A stretch of DNA of 64,000 bases from Ypsolopha sequella (Eukaryota > Arthropoda > Insecta > Lepidoptera > Ypsolophidae). Where the stretch lies: contig OW204001.1 in NCBI GenBank assembly GCA_934047225.1, forward strand, positions 11,020,201 to 11,084,200. Direction: 5' to 3'. Below are positions 36,437 to 48,462 of the stretch, piece by piece (within the stretch, counting starts at the first letter, position 1; every line of letters starts with the position of its first letter). A program made the translations under genes and the position numbers. The notes under the pieces were generated by a model. The model was not told the origin of the DNA. It saw nothing but the letters and a program-made list of their open reading frames with translations, and searched no databases.

Positions 36437-37257
36437 ACAAGTTTATCAATTGTTTTTTTTTTATTTGCGCTAGGCACATAATAATATCTCGATAAATATA
36501 CGAAACTGTTTAGATTGGTATCATTTAATTAATATTTTTCATAGTTGACACAAGTTATTATGTCAGTAATATGATGGATTTAATATGCATTAGAACTTGT
36601 AATATATTTAAAGCAAATTATTGTAATACAAACGTTAGATGGATGTTCAAATTTGTAGTACGTGTAAGCTTGTAAGTTCTTATGGAAGTAAACATTATAT
36701 GAAAAAGTACGAAAACTGTTGTTACTGTCAAATTTTAATGTACTTTTATGATTAACGATACTTTACTATCACTTTTGTTTTTTTTTATATTTACAATTAC
36801 TTATTTTAGGTTAATTATTTTACAACTAGCAAAGAAATGGACGAATCCAAAATTCCTTACAAAGTTCTAATGTGTAACAGTATGTTTTTTGAGAGGTTGT
36901 GTGTTGTCTCACTGTTATGAACTTACTTACTATTACTTTACTTTACATCGTTTGCAAATATAACTTAAGTAATTATTAATTTAATAATTAGTTTAGGTAA
37001 TTATTATTATTTAATTATTTTCGCTATAACAATTTTTTTATTTCATTAAACATTAGAAAATCAATCGAAAAGTAAATTGCCCGAAAGTTATATGATCAGC
37101 AATGACGTTTTAATATTTAGAATATCATTGATGATCAGGTTGTATTTATTTATCCTCGGGACATTTTATTTCTGATTTGTAATTACCTTTATTAATATTT
37201 ATGCTCTTATATGCTCTTTTTCATCTTTTATCATCTGTCAGTTATATTTATTAAAAC
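36437..37257. other. AT-rich stretch, nothing recognised
   Basis: Very AT-rich, with no shared repeat or coding frame. Confidence 0.45.
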
Positions 37258-37640
37258 ATGAACGGCAGAGACGAGCCAATTCACGTTAACTCCACTACAT
37301 TACAAGCGGCGGCGGTTTCGAGTCGCATCGACCGCTGGCTCCACAACCACCTTGAAACCAGTTCTGCTCCCTTTACAGTACAGACCAGACCGCCAGCACT
37401 ATACAGGTTGATAATGAACCCCTTAACAATATCAAAGGAAACTTTTTATGTTCGAAATAAAAATTATATAGTTTGTTACTTTTGTCTTGTTTTATAATAA
37501 AAAATAAAAGCCGATCGCGGGCGGGAGGGTAGATTGCGGGGATGGGCGCCAAGTGCATCGGGAATGTTTTACATTGATGGCTCGGGTTTGGAGGCTCGTT
37601 ACGGGGAAGGCTCTACGGTCTATTGTCAGTCACATGGGTC
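37258..37640 (+). other. GC-richer island with a short ORF
   Basis: An AAACATG start at 37258 opens a 79-codon frame whose first ~52 codons have balanced composition (MNGRDEPIHVN...RIDRWL). The tail is AT-rich and looks non-coding. It is followed by a G-rich stretch (37505-37640: GCGGGCGGGAGGG, GGGGATGGGCGCC). No family is recognised; it could be a first exon with promoter or a regulatory island. Confidence 0.3.
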
Positions 37641-38529
37641 GCGTCGCGTAGGTTAGCCATTTATTCGAAATTTGGAAAACGTTCCCAATAACAAAAAAAA
37701 AGTCTTTTTTTCTGTTAGTGTAGTGTTCTATTAGTGAATCTGATTCATTTATTTCAATATAGCTAGAGGGTTCAATTTCAACCTGTATGTACTTGTACAT
37801 ATACTATTATTATAGGTGTTGTATTTATCGAAGAACTGCTGTGATGTGAGCCATGCTAAGGGGCGTAATGGGAATCTCTACAGTTTTGTTATTTTGTACT
37901 ATACTGGATATAAATGGACAGAGGTATCTTTAAATGAAACCACATTATCTACTGATCATAATGAACAACTTTCCCAGACAACAAAAAAAGGGTAAATGAA
38001 AAAAATATTGCACCTGCCCATACAAAATTTATAGTATGCCTAATTGGAAAAGTAATGAAAGGTAAAAAAAATAATTTTTATTTATGCAACAGATGTAGCT
38101 GTGTGATTTTTTAGGGAATATAGTAATGTATAATCAGAAGTTTATGTGGTTTTATTTAAACATACCTGTCCATTTATCCTCAAAACTGTTTGTAATGAAT
38201 ATAAGGGAAATTGCATTAAAAAAATTGGTGTCTTAATTTTATTTATTGATTTTTTTGTACTTGATGTGCCGATGGAAAAAAAATTAAATTGGGCAAAATG
38301 TTGGAATGTCTCAAATTTTCTAAGTTATCAATAACTTGGAGATCTTCTAAATAATTCAGATAGGTAGGTCAGATACTTGTCTTGATGAAGTGCAACGACT
38401 GTACGTCTTAGACTGACTAAATGGACAATTTTCTAGATCTTTGTATAAAGGTAGGTAGCTCAAACGGGCAATAAAGAAAATAGATTCAACAAAGTCTGAT
38501 GAAAATGTCGATGGCGTAACCGTCTAATA
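37641..38529. other. AT-rich stretch, nothing recognised
   Basis: No supported gene or shared repeat. Confidence 0.45.
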
Positions 38530-39200
38530 ACTATACACTTTTTTTCTCATCATAACAAATCATACACAAATATCATCACGACATGAATCCCCTGTGGGTT
38601 GTCAGAGGTGTTCCCGAGTGCGAACTGTGAAATGAAATTCACAGTCTACACTCGGTATTATTACACAACGTGATGAGTGGTGACTGGTGAGCCCTATCGC
38701 CGTTCTTCGGACATAGCGTTGCCATCCGTCCGGATAAAGCCGGACAGTGAGGCTTTTTGACCTCTTGTCCGGCCAAATTTTACTGCGTCCGGCCCGTCCG
38801 GTTTTTGTTAGGCTTTTTATATCTATCGTTCAGTCAGAACCGAGCGAGCGAAACAAGATCTACCGACTCGCCAAGACACGCAAGTTACATAGAAATATTT
38901 AAATGATGATACAAATTAAAACTTTTTTGAAAAATGTGTGTTTCATTCGAATTTTTTGAAAATTTTTTTGCGTCCTGCCTTGGCACCCGATAGTCCACCT
39001 TTTTTAATGGGTAAGTCCGCCTTTTTGGTTTTAGAGATGGCAACGCTATTCGGACACAAATACATGTTTTTTTAAGACATGCTGGTTTCTTCATTATTTG
39101 GTGATTGGACATAAATTCCGAAAAACTTATTGGTGCCTGCCCGACTGGGGATCGAACCTGGGTCTCATGATAGAGAGGTCAGCGTTCTACCACCGCTGAA
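38530..39200 (-). repeat. SINE-C, tRNA-derived, interrupted by a hAT-like MITE
   Basis: In minus sense it opens TTCAGCGGTGGTAGAACGC (39200-39182, A box) and has CCAGGTTCGATCCCC (B box, 39160-39146). The body continues to TGTCCGAA, is cut by the MITE at 38714-39048, then resumes with GAACGGCGATAGGGCTCACC to about 38530. The related plus copy at 48463 has the same CCGAAGAACGG word uninterrupted. The tRNA-like head shows RNA polymerase III origin; it is not a functional tRNA gene. Confidence 0.75.
38714..39048. mobile_element. hAT-like MITE with 8-bp target duplication
   Basis: The ends are TAGCGTTGCCATC (38714 on) and GATGGCAACGCTA (to 39048), flanked by TTCGGACA at 38706-38713 and again at 39049-39056. 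An 8-bp duplication with a TAG-G-TTGCCA-like terminus fits the hAT superfamily. The interior has GTCCGG/CCGGAC repeats and no ORF. It is inserted into SINE-C. Confidence 0.82.
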
Positions 39201-39229
39201 CACAAATAAAATAAAACACATCTAAAATA

Positions 39230-39995
39230 GTATTTTATCTACCCCCATACTGCTTTAAGGTAATTGTAACATCAAAAGCAGCTTAATAAGTACCTACCTA
39301 GATTGTTTATCAGATGTTATAATATTACATTATAAAACCGCTACAGACACAATCAACAACAGAGACGAGAAATAAGTCCCGACCTTATTTCTTAAGCCAC
39401 GCCTCCTTTACCGAGACGACACACCTGAGGCTCATGAAAAATGTTCTTCTTTTTATTTTTCGAGAAATTGTTAGTTGAAAATGTTACAAGTAAAGATGAT
39501 ATTCATGAGGCCAAGACAATTTCAGGTGGTTTCAATTTCAGATGCCGGCCTCAACTGTGGAGGTACCACCATCTTACTTGGAGATGGCAAAAAACCGGGA
39601 GACCCCCATGCCTGGGACCGATGGATGGCGGTATATCCATTCCTAATAGGCGGTCCTTGTATGGAACAGACTGGTGACGGTCAGCGGCGTCACTGGTGCG
39701 AGGGTTCCGGCACCGTGCTCACCAACCCGCCTGCTCAGCGTGTGTGAGTATGGGCAATTCTTCCAGGATGACCGCCGAGAGTGACAAAGTCCTGGGAAGG
39801 CTTATGTCCAGCAGTGGACGAACTAGGCTGATGGATGGATGGAAAGACGACATTTTTGATGGTAGTAGATAAAGTACAATACTTTATTAATAAAATTATT
39901 AAGAAACTTTACCTACGACCATCAAAAATATCGTCTTCGCGTGACATTAAATTAGGTACTTACAATATTTTCAACTAACCATTTCACGAAAAATT
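39230..39995 (+). repeat. R4 repeat, copy 3, split by a retroposon
   Basis: Begins TTTTATCTACCCCCATACTG, with CATCAAAAGCAGC, GATGTTATAATATTACATT, CTTATTTCTTAAGCCACGCC and GAAATTGTTAGTTGAAAAT. After the insertion (39504-39842) it resumes ATTTTTGATGGTAGTAGATA and ends in the mirrored GACCATCAAAAATATCGTCT, AACCATTTCACGAAAA. Confidence 0.75.
39504..39842 (+). mobile_element. Retroposon insertion with RTE-like 3' end and 12-bp target duplication
   Basis: AAAGATGATATT (39492-39503) before and AAAGACGACATT (39843-39854) after form a slightly diverged 12-bp duplication. The 339-bp insert ends GCTTATGTCCAGCAGTGGAC..., a standard lepidopteran LINE 3' end (AYVQQW in translation), then (GATG)n. The upstream part is GC-rich (GGGACCGATGGATGGCGG). 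A 90-codon open frame there is probably fortuitous. Confidence 0.7.
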
Positions 39996-40811
39996 TGAAA
40001 AAGTAAGCGCGGGGATTTTCGTTTTGCTCCTATAAGCTAAGGCAAGGGTTTTATTAGCTGTTCAGTCTAAATATCAGTAATATAGAATAGAATGAAATAG
40101 ACTAGAAAACAGTGCGCTACACAATTCAAATCAAATTATTCCAACCTATTATAAATATATTATATTTAACTTTTACAAGCTTTTGATTAGTATTATTATT
40201 CCAAACTACATATATAGGCAAAACCACAATTAAAGTAATAAAATAAAATAAAAAAATTATATCACTAACAAATTATCCCTGTAGAAACAAGGTTGAGACC
40301 TTCTTTTTGGGGATGGTTTTTAGGAAAAATTATTGGAGTTTTGTGATAGGATCCCGGATTGATGGAGGAGTGGGTTTGTCCTGTAAGTACAATTTTACAA
40401 TAAATAGATAAAGCACTGTAAAAATTAATTGATCTTGGCTCAGCAAATATTGTAGAAAAATCTACAACGCTGGTTTTCTGTATAATATCTCTATAGTACC
40501 TATAAATATGAGTGGATAAATCGGTTGATGTTGATTAATGAACACGATTATTTTTATACATAATCAATAATGAAAAAATATGTATTTTAAAAATTTTGTA
40601 ATTATTTTAAACTTTTTGGTGACTGCAGTAATATTTGAAGTCAGTTACTATTTTTTTTTTAAAGTTTATTTTATTATTAGTAGAATATATTGACACAAAG
40701 CACAATTGTTTAGTATGCTTCACTATTTTCATAATTATCCTAGTCATGTGTTCATTCTAAATTTTTTGCTTAATAACAGCTTTGAAACTATTATATTATG
40801 ATAGCTTAACA
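39996..40811. other. AT-rich stretch, nothing recognised
   Basis: No supported gene or shared repeat. Confidence 0.45.
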
Positions 40812-41329
40812 GGTGACATTCAGATACATGACCGTCCCTCCCCCTCCACAAGGGGAATCACCCCCCTTCCCCTCTAAAATGTGTGCTCAATTAAGGTTTT
40901 GTGGCATTTTCTGGAAATAGGAACATATTACGAGAAAATTGTTAAAGGCCGAATTATTTTTTATAAAATTTCCCACAAATAAGTTTTACGAGCAGAGTTA
41001 ACAATGAACTGATACAAATTTTATGGCACAATAAAAAGCTTTTTAGGCTTACAAAAACATCATGTACAAATTCAGATATATATTGTTATTAAAATGTATA
41101 CAATATAATATTTTAAAAAATTATCCTTGAATCTGAGATTTGTTAATGTATTTTTGTTCATCGTGGATTTGTCATCAGCTTTCTGTTATTGTTGCTCGGA
41201 AACTTTACCTCCTACCATAATAAACGTAAGGACATAACTATAGAAAATTTTATAGAGAATAATTTTACATTTTAGGGGGAGGGGGCGCAGCTCGTGTAGC
41301 GGGAGGGACGGTCATGCATGAATGTCACC
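40812..41329. mobile_element. Foldback/MITE element with pyrimidine-rich ~65-bp arms
   Basis: GGTGACATTCAGATACATGA, CCGTCCCTCCCCCTCC... (40812 on) is mirrored by ...GGGAGGGACGGTCATG, AATGTCACC ending at 41329. Both arms include C or G runs (CCCCCCTTCCCCTC / GGGGGAGGGGG). The 390-bp centre is AT-rich. No ORF. Confidence 0.8.
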
Positions 41330-42525
41330 GTGACTAGGTATCATACCATACTAGTTACGAAGCTGTTAACATTTTGTCAAATTTTCCGTACATTGAAATC
41401 CAGAATGAACAAACACATTATACGGAAAATACTGTGTTTCCTACTTCTTGTTTGTCTCTTTTTCTCTGGAGCACAAATTTTTCATCTATCTCTTTCCACA
41501 AACAATGGAGTATTAACATAAAGAATATAGGTATATGAAAAAGTGATGTGCTTATTTTTTAAATTCTGATATGTTTCGACAATTTAATAAAACAAAACCA
41601 CGGTAAATTGTATTTTTATTTTGATGCAGGTATATAAAATATTAATAGTATTTTTAAAGTTATATTTTAGATTGTGCTAAAAGGGAGCTAAGCAATCACT
41701 GTTTTATTAAAAAGTGTCCAAGAAAAGTAAGCTCCTCAGCTAAATGGCAGCGGGAAAAACGAGAAATTAGATAGCGAAATTAATAATAAATTCTACAAAA
41801 TACTTTGGTTTACATTAAGGATTAGGTTCATTTTAAATATTAAATAATGGCATGTATTTAATTACATAACTAAAAATACTGAATTGCACACTTAAAAAAC
41901 TAATGTTCTAACCTAACCAAAACTTTGTTATGCAAAAAGATTTTTTAGTGCGAATGTCAGTATTTTTTAGGTATGCAATTAAGTAAATATTTCCCATAAA
42001 TGAATTATTTTTCAATTAATGACGTACTCTTGTTAAGCCTTTATTTTGTCACTGAAACTAAATATTACTAAACTTATTCAGAAGTGTGGTTGATATTCTT
42101 TAAAATCTTCGACATCGACACCTTCAAATATCGACAGTGTCACAACCAAACTTGCTACTGCCACAAAAAATACTTTATCGTGAACGGGCAGCCAAAAAAA
42201 AAAAAAACAATCGTTCGGTCGGTAAGTCACTCGCTCGCCAGACGGCCACAAAGAGTAGAGTTATTATTTTTTTGTCACAGAAACGGGCTGTGAGGCTGGC
42301 CAACTTGTTCTGTACCACAGTTTCTTAAAGTTTTGACTGCGTGTTTAATCGTTTTAAAACTCCTTACAAGAAAGAACAAAAGACAAATTTTGGAATTTTC
42401 TTAAATTGGGATATTTAAATATTTGTACAACAACAGTTTTTTCATGGATTAGCTTAAAAACGAACGTATATTATAATTTTAAACGTCATAGAACACGTCA
42501 TTTGAGTTTGTAAATAATTTTATCT
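41330..42525. other. AT-rich stretch, nothing recognised
   Basis: Overlapping short frames at 42084-42328 include a poly-A run and look non-coding. Confidence 0.45.
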
Positions 42526-42989
42526 ACTCCTATACAGGCAATTGCAACATCAAAAGCAGTTTTATAAGTACCTAGATTGCTTATCCGATGTTATAATATT
42601 ACATTATAACACCACAATTCTGCTATGCGACCCAATCAACAACAGAGACGAGAAATAATTCCCGATCTTATTTCTTAAGCCACACCCCCTTTATCGTGAT
42701 TGGCCTTCAAGGCAGCTTTACTGGAGCGATGCAACCGAGGTTCATGAACCAATGTCTTCTCCTTTTTCGTGAAATTGTTAGTTTAAAATATAATTAATAA
42801 AGACGATATTTTTTAAGGTCGTAGTTAAAGTGTGCAACTGAGTGCTTGTTTACAAAACGAACGAAGTGAGTTTCGTAATAATTTTGCACGAGTGTCCCAA
42901 TGTCTAATTATGTTCAGTTGCACACTTTATCTACGACCTTAAAAAATATCGTCTTTATTAATTATATTTTAAACTAACAATTTCACGAA
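42526..42989 (+). repeat. R4 repeat, copy 4, with intact internal palindrome
   Basis: Best-preserved R4. After CTTATTTCTTAAGCCACACC and GTGATTGGCCTTCAAG it has inverted arms 42766-42842 and 42912-42989 (TTCGTGAAATTGTTAGTTTA... / ...TAAACTAACAATTTCACGAA). A ~70-base loop carries GAACGAAGTGAGTTTCGTAA. Confidence 0.8.
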
Positions 42990-44317
42990 TTTCAACAAGA
43001 AAGGTGAATAAGAATTGATGGTATATAATAAATAATAATTTAAAATGTAAACCGTATTTTCTTTGTTCACATTTTAACATAGGTACCTATGATCATAACT
43101 ATGCTATATTTGTTAATTATTCAAGGTGTTTTTAAACATGGAGCTGATATGGTTGAAATCGCAAAGATTTTGAAGCAAAGGCGTCGCCAGGGGGGCAAGA
43201 TGACATAAATTTTTAACATAATCTTCTTGGGTTTCTCGCCAATTTTTCGACTGCTTTATTATTAAAATTTAAAAAGTTTTTCGAATCTCTAGGGGGGGAC
43301 AGCTACCCCCTTCCCCCCTTTGACGATGCCCATGTTTTTAAAGTAAAGTTCAGGAGCCAATATTGTTTATTACAATAATTAAGATAAGCAAGTAAGATTT
43401 CTTTATGAGTTTAGTGTCTATATGTTTATTATGTATGATATGAATGTATGTTTGTTTGTAGTAGTAGTATGTTTGGATGTTCCACTACGTCGTCGATTGA
43501 TAGCTCATTTGTTATAATCGGCTTCAAAGCATTTTAAGTATTGATTTTTTTATTAGCTGCGAAACTAAAAGAAGGGACAACCCTGCAACAGTAGGTAATT
43601 AAGTCTCGTACGGGGCGAGAACTACTGTTCTGGTTTTACTATGACGATGGGCTGCTAATGGTTAGATTATGGGTCGAACTTGTGACCGAACCCTGTATCA
43701 CATACACGGTGGACTACTGGATTTTGGTTTCATAATTTATGTTTTTAATTTATTATTTACTGTGTTTTTGTTGGTCATAATTTTCATTCTGGGAAAAACT
43801 GTCTAAAAGCAGCATGGAGCCAGCCAGGGTTTGCTATGAAACTGACGAACAATCTTTTACCAGCAAAATCAATAAAATTTGCAAAAATATTACTAAGATT
43901 TTATGGATTGAAAATCACCTATATACATGAGTTAAAAAGCAGTGTATGAAAGTGCAAATGACTAGGTAAAGCACTCGTGTAATTAAAAATCACACTCGTA
44001 TAGCATTTGTTATGCACCAGTTTCATAAACTAATATGTATTAGGAAATTATTTTTCATGAACTACTATTGTAATGACTATGACTGTGCCCAAAGTTTGGC
44101 ATACTCTGGAATATTTAGAATGGAGGGCGCATATTTAAACGTTTTTGAAACGTTATACAGCACGACAACATTTTCTAATGCTTAAAATATGAAAAAGTGG
44201 TTTTTGTTATTTTCTCTTGCGTTCGGAATTTACGAGGACGTAGTATTTTCAATACTGAGGCTTGATTTTTATCCTCAACCAAATTAAATATACATAGATA
44301 TAATATAACATGCCTAT
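42990..44317. other. AT-rich stretch with one C/G-run repeat remnant
   Basis: GCGTCGCCAGGGGGGCAAGA (about 43181) and CCCCTTCCCCCCTTTGACGA (about 43310) face each other, suggesting an old foldback of about 150 bp. No gene. Confidence 0.35.
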
Positions 44318-44684
44318 AATAGTAGTTTATGCTGCAAGGGCGAAAAGGAATAAATTACGAGGACGATTTAAAATACGAGCGTAGCAAGTGTTTTAAACGT
44401 AACCGAGTAATTTATTGCTCTTACGCCCGTGTATCATACTACGTTTTTCAATGCATAGTGTGAGGAAATAAAACAAATATAATCTTGTGAACTTTAAATT
44501 ATGACTGTATCCAGAGCCGTTAAACAGTGGGAAAAAAGTATAACATTTATGGTACAGAGGAAAGGTTGCAGGTTAGCCAACCATTGTAAATAAATAAAAA
44601 AATAATAATAATAAAGCCCTAGGGCAAAATAATCGACTTTCTGTTTGATGCATAAAAAGTGGGCCTTTACGAGCACTTGCATTG
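44318..44684 (+). repeat. R5 repeat, copy 2
   Basis: Same orientation and order as 21647-22020: AATAGTAGTTTATGCT, GGGCGAAAAGGAATAAATTA, CTTACGCCCGTGTATCATAC, GACTGTATCCAGAGCCGT, GGTTAGCCAACCATTGTAAA and GAGCACTTGCATTG. It has a 20-bp insertion (AAATACGAGCGTAGCAAGTG) in the hairpin loop. Confidence 0.75.
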
Positions 44685-44763
44685 GAAACAAATTAAAAAT
44701 GTTTGACCTCTACTTTTTCGTAGTGTACGATAGAACTGGTGCCATAGTGTCTTACAGCAGGCT

Positions 44764-45290
44764 TTAGGTAGGGGTGGCTTCAAATACGCAGCCATCAAAA
44801 TTTGTAATAATTTACCTCTACCTTTGCGCAAGCACGTAAATGCGCAAAAATTGTATTAAATAGCTTGTGTTTCGTCTAATTTTATATAATTATAATACTT
44901 AAATCTTATTTATGTCTTGAATAGTACAAAACTAATTATATGTCTGTATTATTTTTCCACTTTTTTATTTTTCTCTCATGTAATTTAATGTGTAATTTGT
45001 TCTAATTCGTGAATATTAATAATTTATTGCATAAATTTGTACTAATTATTAATTTCAAATAAGGTCTTATTTAATAAGTACATTGTAGTTAAATTTTAAA
45101 CCTACCTGCAAGGAATATGTAATGTTTGTGTTATTTGTAAAAAAAAAATGGAACAAACCAGCGCTGTAAGCTGTATTGCAACTAGCAGCATTTGCTGAGT
45201 TTGGCCCATTTTGCCACTTTATTTTTTTCCTGTGCATGTGTGTTTTTTTTTTTGTGGCAAATAAATACTTTTCACTTTCACTTTCACTTA
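44764..45290 (+). pseudogene. 3' end of a LINE (ORF tail plus UTR)
   Basis: From 44779 the frame reads FKYAAIKICNNLPLPLRKHV, then NAQKLY and stop at 44857-44859. FKYAAIK.WN.LP..LR is the C-terminal pattern of CR1/L2-like LINE polyproteins. The 3' UTR contains GTAAGCTGTATTGCAACTAG and GTGGCAAATAAATACTTTT and ends in a (TTTCAC)n run. 5'-truncated, non-functional. Confidence 0.75.
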
Positions 45291-46618
45291 CAACCCATAT
45301 TTAAGAAGACTACTTCTGGTGACTGAAAAGCCTCGATAAGTTCCGGCTAAATTCTTGCTTTCGTGAACTTTATTTTGTGCTTATAAAACTGATCTTTTTT
45401 ACTAGAACAAAAACTTGCCTTCTTCAGTCAAACCACCGATATCGGGGTACATGGTGAGGGGGCGTGGCGCTTGCTTGTAATCTGGTTTAAAATAGGCTTG
45501 ATCGAAGACCCAATGTCAATATAATCCAATGTTGTGTTGTCTGTGACAGCAGGTTGACGGGTCGCTCTCTTTTTGCATATATACTATTAATCTGTGTAAG
45601 AAATATGAGTAACGTGTGCCATACTTATAGTTTTTGTGTTTATGTCGGTTAAATAAGTGGGCGGAAATGTGGAGACATCTAGACATGAACAATTAAAGCA
45701 CTAGGGCAAATCTCATTAACAATTTAACAAATCAATTTACGGAGTCTAGAAAAAAATGTGTGTAAAGGTCCTAAATACAATTTATTAAGACATTTAATGT
45801 TTTTTTGTTTTTTTAAATTAAAATATACTGATAGATATGATAATGTAAATATAAATACTGTAAAATAATCTCAAGATATATTTTGGGTCCGATCAGTTGA
45901 GTATAAATAGACATTTTATTTAACATATAAAAAAAAGTTTTATATCAGTATATTTATAAAAAAAAAAAAAAACTTTAAAAGCTTTTGCAGTGTATTTAAT
46001 TTTAAAACATTTATTAAGACAATGAATCAACAAAATTGAGTGTGAGTATTTTTTGTACTTTTTACTTAAATTTATTGAGTGAATGAACAAAAACAATGAA
46101 TGACTCATTCACGTTCAGCCGTAATGAAACCTAAATCAACAATAACGCAGTCGAGCAAAAGACAAGGTAGATAGGTAACAATTTCGTGTAATCATAATGA
46201 ATAATCATAAAAATCCGAGGAATGAAGAACACAAATACACAAGAGGACACGTACAATATTATCCTAAATACTGATCCAAATTGGTTATTTTACTGGTTAG
46301 GGTAGGGTTTACATGAAGTGGAATGTGGCATGACAAAAGAGGTAGGTACTAATTTACAGTAACCCCAAAGAAATAATCCGCATATAAATCTATAGCCAAG
46401 TGACCGGACGTACCACGTGACCTTATTGATTGTGTAGAAAGTGTAAGGAAATACGAACATTGCCGAACAGTGGCGAAGATTTGTATGCGCATTACATGCT
46501 TGGGAGTACTGTAGTGTTTTTAAAAACGTGTTGACGTAGGTGGAATTATATAGATACTAAATTATCTCAAGCTAAACCAACATTGTTTTTAATTAACACT
46601 TAGGAACATAATAGTATA
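45291..46618. other. AT-rich stretch, nothing recognised
   Basis: No supported gene. A poly-A run lies at about 45959-45972. Confidence 0.45.
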
Positions 46619-46725
46619 TACAGGTTGTTAAGATGAAGTTGCGGGACCTGGAAGCTGGTGATAGTACTCGTCCAAACGAACAATTATTCGTGAAAAAAAT
46701 CGAGTTATCGTAAAAAAATATCAGT
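46619..46725 (+). repeat. Solo terminal repeat of the 47738-48332 element family
   Basis: ACAGGTTGTTAAGATGAAGT, then CTGGAAGCTGGTGATAGTACT, matches the left terminus of 47738-48332 and of 24792. No right end is found nearby. Confidence 0.6.
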
Positions 46726-47189
46726 TGTATACTGATGATTAAACTACAATTTGTTTATACACTTCGTTAATGTGTTCGGCTTATATCGGCAGCTAAGATG
46801 TTGCTCAAACCGACCGCTCAACAAATGATAATGGACTTCTGCAAAGCAACGCCTACCTGTTTCAATTAATTATAATCTGTTATATTATATACCTAATTTT
46901 GAAATTAAATTGATAATCACAAACATAATAATTAACATAATACATTAATAATTATTGTTGTAAGTTCATCTACTAAGTTAACATATTCACCAAGTTCATT
47001 TGCACATTTAACTTGTAAGATGGGCTGCGATCTATTGTTTTAGCGACAATAAGAACTAAGAGGGTTAAGCAACTAACATTTTCAAAAACTCCCAACTTTG
47101 CCTTTTTTTTTGGTCCCATCAATTCTAACCCTCGCTTTTCCTTCCAAATTCATGCCATACATAAAGTCTCCATGTAACCACAATCTTTG

Positions 47190-47380
47190 CATCATCCCGC
47201 GTCGTCGGCTCACTACACAGATTACAGGGCCAGGACGGACGCATGCGCGCCCCGCCCTGCCCCGCCTTAATGCCCGGGGGTGAAAATTTAAGGGTGGACG
47301 TGCAATCTCAGGAAGCCATCTCTAGGTTTGGGGTGAAACGGGAGCGGTTGTCAAAGGGTGGACAAATGGGTGGGATGGTG
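47190..47380. other. GC-rich island
   Basis: GCATGCGCGCCCCGCCCTGC and AATGCCCGGGGG, then a G-rich run (GGTGAAACGGGAGCGG, GGTGGACAAATGGGTGGG), contrast with the AT-rich flanks. No ORF or splice signal makes it a gene. Confidence 0.45.
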
Positions 47381-47737
47381 AGGATGGCATACCTAATAAT
47401 TCCGTGCAGATAATCAAAAATAGAAAGTGTACCTAATATTGGTTAAGTAAATAATAAATAAAAATAAGTGAATCAGATTAAAATATTCGATGGATTTGAT
47501 TGACGGTTTTAGTTTTTAGTGGAATATCATCTTCAATAAATTATTCACTAATTCTTGTACTTTTATGTCACAAATATTTCATTTGCTACATAATCTGATT
47601 TCATTTGTTACATGTCCAAATAAAAGTTTGCGGTTGTTGATTCTTGAAAACTATTCAAAAGATGTAAAATTGTAAACTAGCAAACTTCATATATAAAACG
47701 TACGTGACAAGCGTGCAAGTATTACGTATAGTAAACA

Positions 47738-48332
47738 GTACAGGCTGTTAAGATGATGTTGACGAAGCCGGAAACTGGCGATAGTACAAAACGAGAGAAA
47801 ATAAAAACAACGAGAAATCGTAAAAAGAATGCATTTTGGACATGTAGGTACAGCTGATTTTTATTTCGCGATTTGAGGGTTGGTTCCATAAAAAATTTGG
47901 TCGTATGAACGAGTACAGACAGCGCAGGAGATAAGTAAAAAGGCCCAGCGTAAATACTTTGATCCTAAGAGCCACAGGCACAGTATTAAATATACTGTGC
48001 CACAGGTGAGCGATAGATGAGATGTGAAATACTTGGTCAATACATACACACATGCACTATTTATTAAGTATTTTTATATCAACAATCACTCACCTGTGGG
48101 TCTTGGGATCAAACTCTTTGCGCTGGGCCTGGTTACTTATCTACTTTGCTGTCTGTGCCTAAAAAGTGTAGTAACCAGCATTCTCCAGGGACGGAATCTC
48201 ATGACGTCAAGTTGGATCACCTGTTAGGTCTTAGGATCAAAGTGTTTGCGCTGGACCTGGTTACTTATCACCTTTGCTGTCTATTCTATTGCCAGTTTCC
48301 GGCTTCCGCAACATAATCTTAACACCCTGTAT
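47738..48332. mobile_element. Modular foldback transposon: 45-bp TIRs and three ~75-bp internal units
   Basis: The left end ACAGGCTGTTAAGATGATGT, with GCCGGAAACTGGCGATAG, is mirrored at 48286-48332 (CTATTGCCAGTTTCCGGC ... TTAACACCCTGT). Inside, a unit containing CACCTGT..., GATCAAA, TTTGCGCTGG-CCTGGTTACT and TTTGCTGTCT occurs twice direct (48088-48160, 48217-48285) and once inverted (47909-47986). Frames across it are by-products of these repeats. Confidence 0.8.
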
Positions 48333-48462
48333 TTTTGTTTAGTATTACTTACGCATACGGGTTTGGTTTTCCTCTTGCAATACGAAGCATTAGTGATTTT
48401 CAGAATTTAACTTCCCAGGTGATTCAGAAAAGCCCCAACCGAAAAGACGTAAAAACCGCCTC

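Noticed and set aside
39146..39200. Functional tRNA gene on the minus strand
   Set aside because: Good A and B boxes, but the 3' acceptor half is missing and a SINE body follows.
39475..39747. 90-codon frame with glycine-rich segment
   Set aside because: It crosses the R4/retroposon junction, so it cannot be an original protein frame.
47748..48227. Overlapping ORFs of 62-101 codons
   Set aside because: Produced by the repeated 75-bp units of the 47738-48332 element; resemblance between their peptides is due to the DNA repeats.
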